Shown here: one piece after another, positions 25,747-34,413 of the stretch | Numbering within the stretch: the first letter of the stretch is position 1 | How the letters are laid out: the number at the start of each line of letters is the position of its first letter | Assembly (NCBI RefSeq): GCF_018332715.1 | Contig: NZ_BOQP01000041.1 | Coordinates: 58,599-122,598 of the forward strand | DNA from: Winogradskya consettensis | GTDB taxonomy: Bacteria > Actinomycetota > Actinomycetes > Mycobacteriales > Micromonosporaceae | DNA length: 64,000 nt | Reading direction: 5' to 3' | The notes under the pieces: generated by a model | What the model saw: only the letters and a program-made list of their open reading frames with translations | The model's database searches: none | What the model was told of the DNA's origin: nothing | Translations under genes and position numbers: made by a program

Positions 25747-26816
25747 CCCTCGAGGAGTTCGAGAAGCTGGGTCCGCAGTGGGAGACGCTGTACGCGAAGT
25801 CGGCGCCGGCCACCCCTTTCCTGGCGCACGGCTGGCTCAGCGCGTACTGGCGTACGTTCAACCCCGCCGACGTCCGCATCGTGTGCGTGCACGACGGGGC
25901 CGGGCGCCTGGTGGCCGCCGCCGCCCTGCGGGTGCAGCGCCGCCGCGGGGTCCGCACCCTGATCCCGCTCGCCGCCGAGCTCACCGACTTCAGCGACGTC
26001 CTGCTCGACGACGACGTCCCGGACGCGGGGGAGGAGCTGGCGGCGTCGCTGCTCGCGCTGCCCGGCTGGGATGTCATCGAGCTGCCCGAGGCCCCGCCCG
26101 GTGCGCAGGTCTGGCGGCTGCTGAACGGCTGGCCGGGGCAGGCGTTCGCGCGCCCGGCCAGCGTCTGCCTGGAGCTGCCGGTCGGCGCGACCGAGGTGGT
26201 GCTGGCCGGCCTGCCCGCCAAGCAGCGCCGGCACCTGCGCCGCAACGACCGGCTCGACCTGCGCCACGAGGCCGTCCCCGCCGATCCGGAGAGCCTGGCG
26301 GCCGGCGTCGGCGAGCTGCTCGATCTGCACACCCGCGAGTGGGACGGCCGGGGCGGCAACGCATTGCACGGCACGGAGACGTTCCGCCGGCACCTCACGA
26401 CCGCGGTGCAGAACCTGGCGCCGCAGGGCCGGGCCCGGCTCACCCGGCACACTCTGGACGGTGTGCCCGCCGCGGTGTCGCTGACGCTCTACACCGCCGG
26501 GACGGTCGCCGGCTATCTCTACGGCGCCGACCCGTCGCTGCGCAAACAGGTCGACATCAGCGCGCTGCTGATCGACTCGGGGTTGCGGCTGGGCCGCGAG
26601 CACGGCACGGCGAAGCTCTCGCTGCTACGCGGTGAGGAGTCCGGCAAGCTGCGCTGGCAGCCCCTGGCGCGGCGCAACCAGCGGATGACGTTGCTGCGCC
26701 CGCACTTCGGCCTCGGACACGGGTTCGCCGTCGCGGGCCTGATCTCCCAGGCGGGCCGCGCGAGCCTGCGGCGCATCCCGGCCGTGACGCGGTTCGCCGC
26801 CCGCCTGGGCTTCTGA
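25743..26816 (+). CDS. BioF2-like/GNAT acyltransferase (FemAB fold)
   Basis: A 357-residue protein with the double-GNAT layout of the Acetyltransf_6 (BioF2-like, CelD) group. FLAHGWLSAYWRTF is near the N-terminus, AKQRRHLRRNDR begins the second half, and VAGYLYGADPSLRKQVD with the KLSLLRGEESGKLRWQ segment is typical of this group in exopolysaccharide clusters. It probably acylates an amino sugar, perhaps the one freed by the PIG-L enzyme before it. It is the last gene of the operon (ATGA overlap) and is followed by a strong hairpin at 26848-26884. Confidence 0.88.
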   Translation: MTLEEFEKLGPQWETLYAKSAPATPFLAHGWLSAYWRTFNPADVRIVCVHDGAGRLVAAAALRVQRRRGVRTLIPLAAELTDFSDVLLDDDVPDAGEELAASLLALPGWDVIELPEAPPGAQVWRLLNGWPGQAFARPASVCLELPVGATEVVLAGLPAKQRRHLRRNDRLDLRHEAVPADPESLAAGVGELLDLHTREWDGRGGNALHGTETFRRHLTTAVQNLAPQGRARLTRHTLDGVPAAVSLTLYTAGTVAGYLYGADPSLRKQVDISALLIDSGLRLGREHGTAKLSLLRGEESGKLRWQPLARRNQRMTLLRPHFGLGHGFAVAGLISQAGRASLRRIPAVTRFAARLGF

Positions 26817-26847
26817 CGTACGAGAGGGGTTTTTGGCGCACAAACGG

Positions 26848-26884
26848 ACTGCGGCGGTACGCAGGGATCGCGTACCGCCGCAGT
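26848..26884. terminator. Bidirectional hairpin between convergent genes
   Basis: A perfect 15-bp stem: ACTGCGGCGGTACGC (26848-26862) pairs with GCGTACCGCCGCAGT (26870-26884) around a 7-base loop. It lies between the end of the glycan operon and the convergent glycosidase gene. There is no long T-run, as is usual in GC-rich actinobacteria. Confidence 0.85.
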
Positions 26885-26906
26885 CATCGGGGGGTGGGTG
26901 AGGTCA

Positions 26907-28691
26907 TCAGCGGACCATGGCCGCCTTCAGGGCCGCGTACGCCGGCTTCGCGCTGCCGTCGAAGCGCAGGACGCCGAAGTGCTGCTCGCGGTCCGTGGCC
27001 GAGGTGCCGGTGTCACGGGCGGAGTAGTAGAACATCGGGCCGGCGAACGGCTTGGCGTACCAGACGTCGTACGCCTCGGTCAGGTCGCTCGCCTGGCGGG
27101 CCTCGGTGAACGAGTTCGAGCCACCGGTGGGCAGGCCGTACTCGGTCGCCCAGAGCTTGTCGGCGGCGTCGCCGTTGGCGGACATGATGTCGTAGAGCTT
27201 CTGCGAGTCCTGGTTCATGTGCGAGCTGCCGGCCGGGGTGTAGCTACCGGTGTACGGGTGCCAGCCGACCGCGTCGAGCAGGCCCTTGGCGCCGTTCGCG
27301 TACGCGTCGCTGAGGTAGGTGAACGGGTCGGCGCCGCCGGTCCAGTCGGTCGGGGCGAGCGCGCCGAACACGATGTTCGCCTTGGTGCCGAGCTCGCTCG
27401 CGGCCTTACGGACACCGGCGACACACGGGATCAGGGTGGTACGGGCGTACGCGGCGCCGTTCGGCGTCGACAGCCCCGGGTGCGGCAGGTTGATCTCGTT
27501 GCCGACCTCGTAGTCCATGACGCCCATGGGGATGTAGTGCTTGGCGGTCTGGTAGCAGTAGTTGTTCAGCAGCGCGGTGTCGGCGGCGGGGCCGTAGTCG
27601 CCCGCGTTGCCGTTCGCCCAGCCCGGCACGGTGTGCAGGATGGCCAGGTAGCGCAGGTTGTTGGCACGCGCGTCGGTGATCACCCGGTCGAACGTGTCCC
27701 AGCGCCAGTCGCCCTTGATCGGCTCGAGGTACTGCCAGCCGAGGTCGCTGCGGATGTAGGTCGCGTTCGCTGCGCTGACGGCCTGGAAGTCGGCGGCGCG
27801 GCGGTCGTTCCACGGCATGCCGGCGCCGAGCGCGACACCACCGATGTGCTTGCCGGCCGGAGTGGTGGCCGGGGGCGGCGTGACGGTGGAGGCGGGAGGG
27901 GCGACCGCGCCCTTGGCGGCGGTGTAGTGGGCGGAGACGCGGGCGGCGGTCAGCACCTTCGGGTACATCGCGAGACCGTCGACGAGCAGCTTGCCGGGGT
28001 TGACCGGGTTGCCGTTCGCGGAGTTCAGCATCGCGCCGATCTCCAGCGGCAGGCTCTCGGCGTCGGTGCCGGCCAGCCCGGCGGTCGTACCGGTCTTGTC
28101 CAGGGTGCCGTCGACGTACCAGTTCCAGCGCTTGTCCGTGCCGTTGAACGTGAAGACCAGGTGGCTGTAGTTGCTGGAGTTGAGGCCGCGGGTGGTGCCG
28201 ATGTCGATGCCGTTGCGCTTGAAGTGCACAGTGTGGGCGCTGTCGGACGAGACCCACATCGCGGTGCCGAAGTGACCGGTGGTGACCTGGCCGCGGCTGA
28301 AGATGGTCGGCCAGCCCGTGGTCTGCGGCGTGGCGGGCAGCTTGGCCCACACCTCGGCGGTGAACGAGGACGCGGCGCGCATCGAGGCGGCGTACGGCAC
28401 CCGGATCTGCTGGCCGATCCCGTCGAACGAGGCGGCGTTGCCGACGGCGCCCTTCGTGCCCAGCAGCGCCGTGGAGATGCTCGGCGCGGCGTGCGTACCC
28501 GTCAGATCCTTGATCTTGCCGGTGGTCTCGTCCATCGGCCAGTAGCCCTTGGGGCTGTCGGCCAGCACGGCGGCGTCGTAGGCGGTCGTGGTCGCGGCGG
28601 CCTGCGCCGGGGTGATCCCGGTCGCGATACCGGCGGTGAGGGCGGTGACTGCGACACCTACGAACGTCGAAACGGTGGACAGCGGCTTCAT
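26907..28691 (-). CDS. Secreted LamG-GH39-like glycosidase
   Basis: A 594-residue exported enzyme. A signal peptide (about 1-32, ending PAQAA) leads to a LamG/concanavalin-like domain (about 38-258, YWPMDETTG ... FTAEVWAKLP ... LVFTFNG). A Pro/Thr linker (262-280) joins it to a (beta/alpha)8 glycosidase (282-594). The acid/base is expected at Glu399 (DYEVGNEINLPH) and the nucleophile at Glu517 (LWATEYGLP), the clan A pair seen in GH39 and in the PslG exopolysaccharide hydrolase. The start is ATG with GAGGAG 6 bases upstream. It faces the glycan operon, so trimming or release of that polymer is a reasonable guess. Confidence 0.9.
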   Translation of the reverse strand: MKPLSTVSTFVGVAVTALTAGIATGITPAQAAATTTAYDAAVLADSPKGYWPMDETTGKIKDLTGTHAAPSISTALLGTKGAVGNAASFDGIGQQIRVPYAASMRAASSFTAEVWAKLPATPQTTGWPTIFSRGQVTTGHFGTAMWVSSDSAHTVHFKRNGIDIGTTRGLNSSNYSHLVFTFNGTDKRWNWYVDGTLDKTGTTAGLAGTDAESLPLEIGAMLNSANGNPVNPGKLLVDGLAMYPKVLTAARVSAHYTAAKGAVAPPASTVTPPPATTPAGKHIGGVALGAGMPWNDRRAADFQAVSAANATYIRSDLGWQYLEPIKGDWRWDTFDRVITDARANNLRYLAILHTVPGWANGNAGDYGPAADTALLNNYCYQTAKHYIPMGVMDYEVGNEINLPHPGLSTPNGAAYARTTLIPCVAGVRKAASELGTKANIVFGALAPTDWTGGADPFTYLSDAYANGAKGLLDAVGWHPYTGSYTPAGSSHMNQDSQKLYDIMSANGDAADKLWATEYGLPTGGSNSFTEARQASDLTEAYDVWYAKPFAGPMFYYSARDTGTSATDREQHFGVLRFDGSAKPAYAALKAAMVR

Positions 28692-28870
28692 TGGTTGCTC
28701 CTCTACTAGGGGCGACCCGAAGGGCCGGAAGACCGGCAAGGACCGCGGCTGCGATCGGTGCTCCATCGGCGTACACATGTCTCTTCGCCCTGCCGGCAGA
28801 GGCAGCGAGTTCCGCTTCGGTGGAGTTGAGGTGCACGCAAGTTGCCGGATTCCCGGCGTTTGCGGGCATG
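28692..28870 (-). promoter_or_regulatory. Structured 5' leader of the glycosidase gene
   Basis: Read toward the glycosidase, this leader holds GCCGG-GAAT-CCGGC (about 28839-28852), the self-complementary TGCCGGCA, and GCCGG-TCTT-CCGGC close to the start, followed by the ribosome site GAGGAG. Several hairpins in under 200 bases suggest a regulated leader. I compared it from memory with the c-di-AMP, c-di-GMP, SAM and cobalamin riboswitch consensus sequences and saw no convincing match. Confidence 0.3.
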
Positions 28871-28871
28871 C

Positions 28872-28909
28872 AAAAGGGAGCCCCCGCCGGGTGGCGGAGG
28901 CTCCCTTTT
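28872..28909 (-). terminator. Rho-independent-type terminator of the subtilase gene
   Basis: AAAAGGGAGCC (28872-28882) pairs perfectly with GGCTCCCTTTT (28899-28909), with a GC-rich inner stem between. A four-T end on either strand makes it the clearest intrinsic terminator in the window. It lies 19 bases after the subtilase stop and before the glycosidase leader on the same strand. Confidence 0.9.
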
Positions 28910-28927
28910 CCGTAAGGGCCGGAGGCG

Positions 28928-31900
28928 TTAGCCGATCTTGATCAGCTGGGCCTCGTCGCGGCTCCTGTTGTCGTGGCTGACGACGAGCAGGCCCTGGGGC
29001 GGGTTGCGCAGGAACTCGGCCCGGTTCAGCGTGATGGTCTCGGTGACCGTCTTGTTCGGTGCCACCTCGGCGAAGGCGCCCGTGCTGATCGCCGGGGTGA
29101 ACACGTTGTAGGTGGCCGTTCCGGCGATGGTGTCGCTGGTCGGGTCCACCAGGCCGAAGCTGGCCGCGTGGTACGTGATCCGCGGGCTGGCCGCCGAGAG
29201 GCACGGCGAGCCCTCCTGGCACAGCTGTGAGATCAGCACCGGGAGCGCCAGCGTGCTGCTGTCGGTCGGCGCGTCGGCGAAGAACTCGAGCGTGGCGCCG
29301 CCCGTCCGCAGGTCGAACACGGCCGTGACCAGCTCGCCGGTGACGTCACCGGTGGTCAGCGCGCCGTAGTCCTGCGCGACGACCACGTAGTCGTCGACCT
29401 TGTCGGCGTTGACGTCGACGTAGATGTCGAACTCGTTGCTCGCCGCGTTGGACCAGCGGTCGTGGGTGCTGACGGCGAACTGGATCGCGTCATCCGCGAG
29501 CAGGCTCTGCACGCCGACGGCCTTCAGGTCGGTCGAGCCCTGACCCTCGTCCGGGTCGGACAGGCCCCACGCGTAGAAGTCGGCGGTGCCGGTGGTGGCG
29601 CCACGGCGGTTGGTGACCGTCGCGGTGGCCGTGCCCTTGGCCCGCAGCGCGGCCGTGTTCAGGTCGGTGTGCACGTTCGAGACCGCCTGCGGCACGAGGT
29701 AGTACGGCACCCGCAGTGCGACACCGGAGTTGCTCCTGCCCACCGGCGTGAACGTGACGAGCCCGGCGACGTCCTGGAACGCGCTGGAGTCCCCGGCGGT
29801 GGCCGCCGGCACCTCGAGGGTGACCGCGACCGCCGCGGTGCCCCGCGCGGGGACCGTCACCCGGGTCTTCTGCAGCTTGACCTTGTGCGGGCTGCCGGCC
29901 GCCCGGGCCACGGAGACGGTGAAGGTGGCCGCGGTCCGGCCGAAGTTCTTCACCTTGACGAGCTTGTTCCTGCTGTAGTCGGCGCCCAGCTCGGCGAACC
30001 CGTAGTTCAGGGTCGCGGTGCCGCTGTCACCGAGCGCCACGACCTGGGTGTCGACCGCGCCCGGCACCTGGATCAGGCCGGAGCCGCCCAGCCGGGTGCT
30101 GTACCCGGTGACCTTCGCCGGGTCGGCGGTGTTGACGATCGCCGCCTTCCAGTACTCGGACTTCCTCCAGTCCGGGTGGGCCTGCTTGACCAGTGCGGCC
30201 TCGCCGGCGGTGTGGGGTGCGGCCATCGAGGTGCCGGACTCCGTGGCCGGGCCGTTGCCCGTGCCCGAGCCGGCCGAGACGATGCTGACGCCCGGCGCCG
30301 TGACGTCCGGCTTGAGCCAGCTGTCGCCGGTCCGCGCCCCGCCCGAGGTGAAGCTCGCGAAGCCCAGGTAGTTCGGGTTGCTCAGGTTCTTGTTGGTGAG
30401 CGTGGTCGTGGAGCCGTCGGCGGCCACCAGCGCGGCGGCGGCGGTGTTCGGCACACCCAGGAACGGGATGGTGACGTTCGCGGGCTCACCGGTGTCGGCG
30501 TTGCTGGTGATCGCGCCCTCGAACGGCGGGTAGGAGGCGTCGGAGTTCACCATCAGGACCGCGGCGGCACCGGCCTCCTGACCGTAGACGGCCTTCGCGA
30601 CCCGGGCGCAGGTGCCACGGGCGACGACGACGAGCGCCCCGGCGACACCGGGCTGATCGAACTCGGCCACGCTGCACCCCAGCGCGATACCGCCGGCACC
30701 GTTGCCGAGCACCTTGACCGGCAGGGTCAGGCCGTCGGCGAAGGTCGCGCCGTTCGCGTTGATGGCGTCCAGCGTGGTGCCGGTGCCCAGGGCCAGGCTC
30801 GCACCGGGGAACGACGGGACCGGGTCGTTCGCCGCGACGCTGATCACGCCGGTCGCGGTGGACGGGCTGCCCACGATGTACGGGTTGTGCCCCGAGTTGC
30901 CGGCCGACGCGACCACGATCACGCCGTCCTTCGCGGCGTTCTCGGCCGCGACGGCGTCGGGGGAGTCCGCGGAGCCGAACGACGAGCCGAGCGACATGTT
31001 GATGACGTCCATGTCGTTCGCGACGGCCCACTCGATGGCGTCGACGACCATGTCCGTCGAGCCGGTGCAGCCGAAGACGCGGACGGCGTACAGGTCGGCC
31101 TTGGGAGCCGCGCCGGGACCGACGGTCCAGGAGTTCGCCCCGACGGTCTTCGTGTCGTAGGTGCCCTTGTACGTCTTGCCGTTGCTGAGCACGCCGTACC
31201 CGGCGGTGGTGCCCGCGACGTGCGAGCCGTGCCCGTTGCAGTCGAGCGGGTTCGCGTCGGGGACCGGCACCGGCTGGTAGTTGGCGCTGGCCGGGTCGGC
31301 GTCGTAGGTGTCACCGACCAGGTCGATGCCGCCCTTGACCTTCGCCGCCTTCGGGCCGAACAGCGCGGGGTCGGCGGCCTGCGTCTCCGTGGCGTGGGCC
31401 TTGTCGTACGCCGCCACCGTGCCCGGCCCGCCGAAGTCGGCGTGCGTGTAGTCGATGCCGGTGTCGATGATCGCGACCTTGACACCCTCGCCGCGGTACT
31501 TGTCGGGCGCGCTCCACGCCTGCGGGGCACCGATCAGCGGCACGCCGTTGGTGTTGTCCGGTTTGACCGTCTGCACCGCGTGCACGCCGACGACGTCGGG
31601 TGCGGCGGCGAGCGTGTCGAGCTCGTTCGCGTTGATCCGCACCTTCACACCGTTGTACGCGTGCTGGTAGGTGCCGAGCACCGTGCCACCGAGTCCGCGC
31701 ACCTTCTGCACGACCGGCGCCTGCTCCTTGCCGAGCTGGTCACGCCGCTGCTTCTTCTGCGTCGTGGTCAGCGGTGTCGCGGCGGCGGCATCGGTCACCG
31801 CGACCGGGTCCCCGCTGAGCTGCACCATCACGGTGACCGGCTTGTTCTTCAGGGCCAGCGGCACCCCGGTCACCTTCGACCCGGCCGGGACCGGCTCGAA

Positions 31901-32017
31901 GCCCGGCCGGTCGCCCGGCGCGGCGAACGCGCCCGTCGAGGTGCTCACCACGCCCAGGGCGGTTATCAACAGGCCCACGCCCGCCGCCCGGGTGAGCTGC
32001 GATCGAATCAACCTCAC
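28928..32017 (-). CDS. Secreted S8 subtilisin-like protease with PA domain
   Basis: A 1029-residue secreted serine protease. A signal peptide (about 1-32, ending GAFA) and an inhibitor I9-like propeptide (about 55-150, ending before NTNGVPLIGAPQAW) precede the catalytic domain with Asp185 (IIDTGIDYTH), His263 (NGHGSHVAG), oxyanion Asn374 (SAGNSG) and Ser597 (SGTSMAAPH). All are intact. A PA insert spans about 440-540 and C-terminal beta domains span about 640-1029. I chose the GTG at 32017 because AAGGAGG lies 8 bases upstream and the signal peptide starts there. Likely roles are extracellular protein breakdown or processing of surface proteins. It is monocistronic. Confidence 0.95.
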   Translation of the reverse strand: MRLIRSQLTRAAGVGLLITALGVVSTSTGAFAAPGDRPGFEPVPAGSKVTGVPLALKNKPVTVMVQLSGDPVAVTDAAAATPLTTTQKKQRRDQLGKEQAPVVQKVRGLGGTVLGTYQHAYNGVKVRINANELDTLAAAPDVVGVHAVQTVKPDNTNGVPLIGAPQAWSAPDKYRGEGVKVAIIDTGIDYTHADFGGPGTVAAYDKAHATETQAADPALFGPKAAKVKGGIDLVGDTYDADPASANYQPVPVPDANPLDCNGHGSHVAGTTAGYGVLSNGKTYKGTYDTKTVGANSWTVGPGAAPKADLYAVRVFGCTGSTDMVVDAIEWAVANDMDVINMSLGSSFGSADSPDAVAAENAAKDGVIVVASAGNSGHNPYIVGSPSTATGVISVAANDPVPSFPGASLALGTGTTLDAINANGATFADGLTLPVKVLGNGAGGIALGCSVAEFDQPGVAGALVVVARGTCARVAKAVYGQEAGAAAVLMVNSDASYPPFEGAITSNADTGEPANVTIPFLGVPNTAAAALVAADGSTTTLTNKNLSNPNYLGFASFTSGGARTGDSWLKPDVTAPGVSIVSAGSGTGNGPATESGTSMAAPHTAGEAALVKQAHPDWRKSEYWKAAIVNTADPAKVTGYSTRLGGSGLIQVPGAVDTQVVALGDSGTATLNYGFAELGADYSRNKLVKVKNFGRTAATFTVSVARAAGSPHKVKLQKTRVTVPARGTAAVAVTLEVPAATAGDSSAFQDVAGLVTFTPVGRSNSGVALRVPYYLVPQAVSNVHTDLNTAALRAKGTATATVTNRRGATTGTADFYAWGLSDPDEGQGSTDLKAVGVQSLLADDAIQFAVSTHDRWSNAASNEFDIYVDVNADKVDDYVVVAQDYGALTTGDVTGELVTAVFDLRTGGATLEFFADAPTDSSTLALPVLISQLCQEGSPCLSAASPRITYHAASFGLVDPTSDTIAGTATYNVFTPAISTGAFAEVAPNKTVTETITLNRAEFLRNPPQGLLVVSHDNRSRDEAQLIKIG

Positions 32018-32259
32018 TGCGGCTGCCTCCTTGCCGTAACCGGCCGGGCACCGTCGGCAGGTTCGCCGCCCTCGGGCTGCCGGGCCGGTCGGAATGTGCA
32101 TAACGGACCCGATTGATCAGGCCCATCGACCACGATGGACGTCCGCCGGGCCCCAGAAGCTTCACACGCCGACGAGCCGGGACTGAATAGCCGAATGGCC
32201 GACCCGGGGCTGGCCGAGTGGATGATCTTGAAATGGTGAATTGTGCATATGTTGCGCCG

Positions 32260-33168
32260 TCATTTACGGCTGATCACCAGCGCCATCCCGGCGAGGGTGA
32301 CCACAGTGGCCCCGGCCTGCACCGGCGTGGGCGTCGCTCCGAGGTGGACCAGGGCGGAACCCGCCCCGACCAGCGGCGGGACCCCCAGCCCGAGCAGGGC
32401 CGAATAGGACGCGCCCGCGGTGACCAGAATGCGATGCTGGAGCAGATAAGCGGGGACATAGATGACAATGCCCAGAATGGCCAGTAGACCCACGGCGGCC
32501 AGACTGACGGCCGCCCCTTCCAGCACCGCCCACGCGATCAGCGGAATGCTCCCGGCCGCGAAGATCGGCAGAATCCGCGGCGCCATCGCACCGTGATATC
32601 CGCGATTGATCCGGGCGAAGAACAGACCGTAGAACGCGATCGACAGCATCGCCGCCACGGCACACACCGTCCCGAGGGTGACGTCGCGCCCGAACGTCCC
32701 GGCCAGCCGGGGGACCACGTAGCCGGCTGCCCCGGCCACGGCCACGGCGGTGCCCGCGATGGTCAGCAGCGGCGGCCGGGACCGGGCGAGCACACTCTCG
32801 GCGACCAGGACCACGGCCGGCGCGAGGCAGAGCACCAAACTCGGCAGGGCGGGCCCGGCCAGCGCGATCGCGACGGTGGAGAAGACCGTGTAGGCGGTCA
32901 CGCCGGTGCCGGCGAGGATCACGATCTGCCACCATCGGTACGCCCGGAGCGCCGGCGTCCCCACCGGCGCCGCCCGCCACGTCAGCGCCGCGAGCCCCAC
33001 CACGGTGAACCCGGTCCGCCCCGCGGCGACGGCCGCCGTGCTCGCATCCCGCAGCGACACGCCCACGACCAGCCACGTCGCGCCCAGCAGCAGGATCAGC
33101 GCCCCCGACCGCGCGAACAACCGGGTCCGGTCACTGACAACCGGGCGGGGCCGTTGTACGCTGCCCAC
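32260..33168 (-). CDS. EamA/DMT-family transporter
   Basis: A 302-residue inner-membrane protein with ten hydrophobic helices in two EamA repeats (about 20-150 and 165-300). The EamA hallmark AWVVG-like start is seen as LILLLGATWLVVGVSLRDAS and repeats in the second half. The family exports metabolites or amino acids; the substrate is unknown. The start is GTG at 33168 with AGGAGG 8 bases upstream, which overrides longer in-frame starts. It is divergent from the three-gene AAA/VWA module, with a 54-bp gap. Confidence 0.88.
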   Translation of the reverse strand: MGSVQRPRPVVSDRTRLFARSGALILLLGATWLVVGVSLRDASTAAVAAGRTGFTVVGLAALTWRAAPVGTPALRAYRWWQIVILAGTGVTAYTVFSTVAIALAGPALPSLVLCLAPAVVLVAESVLARSRPPLLTIAGTAVAVAGAAGYVVPRLAGTFGRDVTLGTVCAVAAMLSIAFYGLFFARINRGYHGAMAPRILPIFAAGSIPLIAWAVLEGAAVSLAAVGLLAILGIVIYVPAYLLQHRILVTAGASYSALLGLGVPPLVGAGSALVHLGATPTPVQAGATVVTLAGMALVISRK

Positions 33169-33222
33169 GATGAATACCTCCTGGTACGGATTGGAGGTCC
33201 CGTCCGCGAAGTGTGAGTGCTG

Positions 33223-34413
33223 ATGCGCTCCCACGCCGTGAACGGCGACTCTCGTCTTCCTGTCTGGCAGCGCGTGCGCGAGTTCGCCGTGCCGCCCCCC
33301 ATGATCCATACGGCCACCATCCGGCGTCTCGCGGGTGACTGGGCCGGTGCCTGTGCCGCCGCGCGGTTCGATGTCGACATCGACCTGCGGGGTCTCGCGC
33401 GCACCCATGGTCTCGAATTCACCGGCCGGGTCCGTGACGACCTGCGCCACCTCGCCCCCGACCTGCTGCGCTGGCACCTGCCCCGGGTCGCCCCGGACGG
33501 CCTGCTGCGCCCGGGCCTGACCCTGAGCCTGGCCCGGTACGGCGCGGAGCACCTGGTCGCCCGGACCGCGCCGGCCTGGGCGGACAGCGGCCAGCGGATC
33601 TCCCTCGCGCTGTGGAGCGGCGGCCCGCATCCCGACCGGCGCTTCCGCCTCGACCTGCACCGCCATCTCTGGGATGCCCGCCGCACGGCGGAGCTGCGGG
33701 AACGCTCCGTGCAGGACCGGGCCTACGAGGCAGCTCTGCTGCGCCACGCCGACAACCGCCCGGACGCCCCCGTCCTGGTCCGGCAGCGCACCCGCCGCTA
33801 TCTGGCCCTGACCCCGGACGGCGAGACAGTGGTGGCCAGACCACGACCGGGCGACCTTCTGCTCCCGGACGCGGCCACCGCCACACCCCCCGACGTGCTG
33901 CTCCTGCGCGCCGGCCTGATCGACGCCGCCCACCTGCACCCGCTGGTCGCCGCAGCCCTGGCACCAGGGACCGGCGCGCCCGCCCCGCCCCCGAACGCTG
34001 CCCCGTCCGAGCGACAGGTCGACTGCCGTGGGGCCGTACACCGGATCGGGCTCGTCGACGGTGTTCTCGCACCGCTCGACCACGACCCCGTGGAGCTGCG
34101 CCGGGAGGAGCTGCTCGTCGCGTTCGGCGGGGTCCCGCTGCCCTGTCTGCGGGTCATCGACGAGGCGAACCGCAACCCGGCGGGCCTCGCCGACATCCGG
34201 GGCCGCCTCGTGCACGGCGACACCGCCGGAGCCCTCGACGCCATCGAGGCCCTGCTCGGTCCACAAGCGACGCTGCGTGCCGGTGCCCTGCGTGACGAAC
34301 TGCAGGCCGCCGCCGAACGCCGCGTCAGCTACGGGCTCTACCGCGCCGGAATGGCCGGTCACTGCCCGCCCAAACAGCGTGTTTCCCGTCAACGCCACTT
34401 CACAAAAAGGTGA
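33223..34413 (+). CDS. Unknown protein, first gene of the MoxR-VWA module
   Basis: A 396-residue soluble protein of no family I recognise. It is rich in Arg, Ala, Leu and His, with three stretches that look folded (about 30-165, 180-235 and 265-375) separated by a Pro/Ala linker near 240. There is no signal peptide, membrane helix or nucleotide motif. The last codons overlap the AAA ATPase start (GTGA), so it is produced together with it. As the only non-recognised partner it is the natural candidate for substrate adaptor or target of the ATPase. Start uncertain: GTG 33217, ATG 33223 and ATG 33301 are possible, and none has a good ribosome site. Confidence 0.8.
   Translation: MRSHAVNGDSRLPVWQRVREFAVPPPMIHTATIRRLAGDWAGACAAARFDVDIDLRGLARTHGLEFTGRVRDDLRHLAPDLLRWHLPRVAPDGLLRPGLTLSLARYGAEHLVARTAPAWADSGQRISLALWSGGPHPDRRFRLDLHRHLWDARRTAELRERSVQDRAYEAALLRHADNRPDAPVLVRQRTRRYLALTPDGETVVARPRPGDLLLPDAATATPPDVLLLRAGLIDAAHLHPLVAAALAPGTGAPAPPPNAAPSERQVDCRGAVHRIGLVDGVLAPLDHDPVELRREELLVAFGGVPLPCLRVIDEANRNPAGLADIRGRLVHGDTAGALDAIEALLGPQATLRAGALRDELQAAAERRVSYGLYRAGMAGHCPPKQRVSRQRHFTKR

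Noticed and set aside
14500..26816. Tyrosinase and glycan operon as a single secondary metabolite cluster
   Set aside because: They are divergent and no core biosynthetic gene (PKS, NRPS, terpene cyclase, RiPP) is present. Adjacency alone does not link them.
28692..28870. Known riboswitch upstream of the glycosidase
   Set aside because: The conserved cores of the c-di-AMP, c-di-GMP, SAM and cobalamin classes that I could recall are not present; only generic hairpins are seen.
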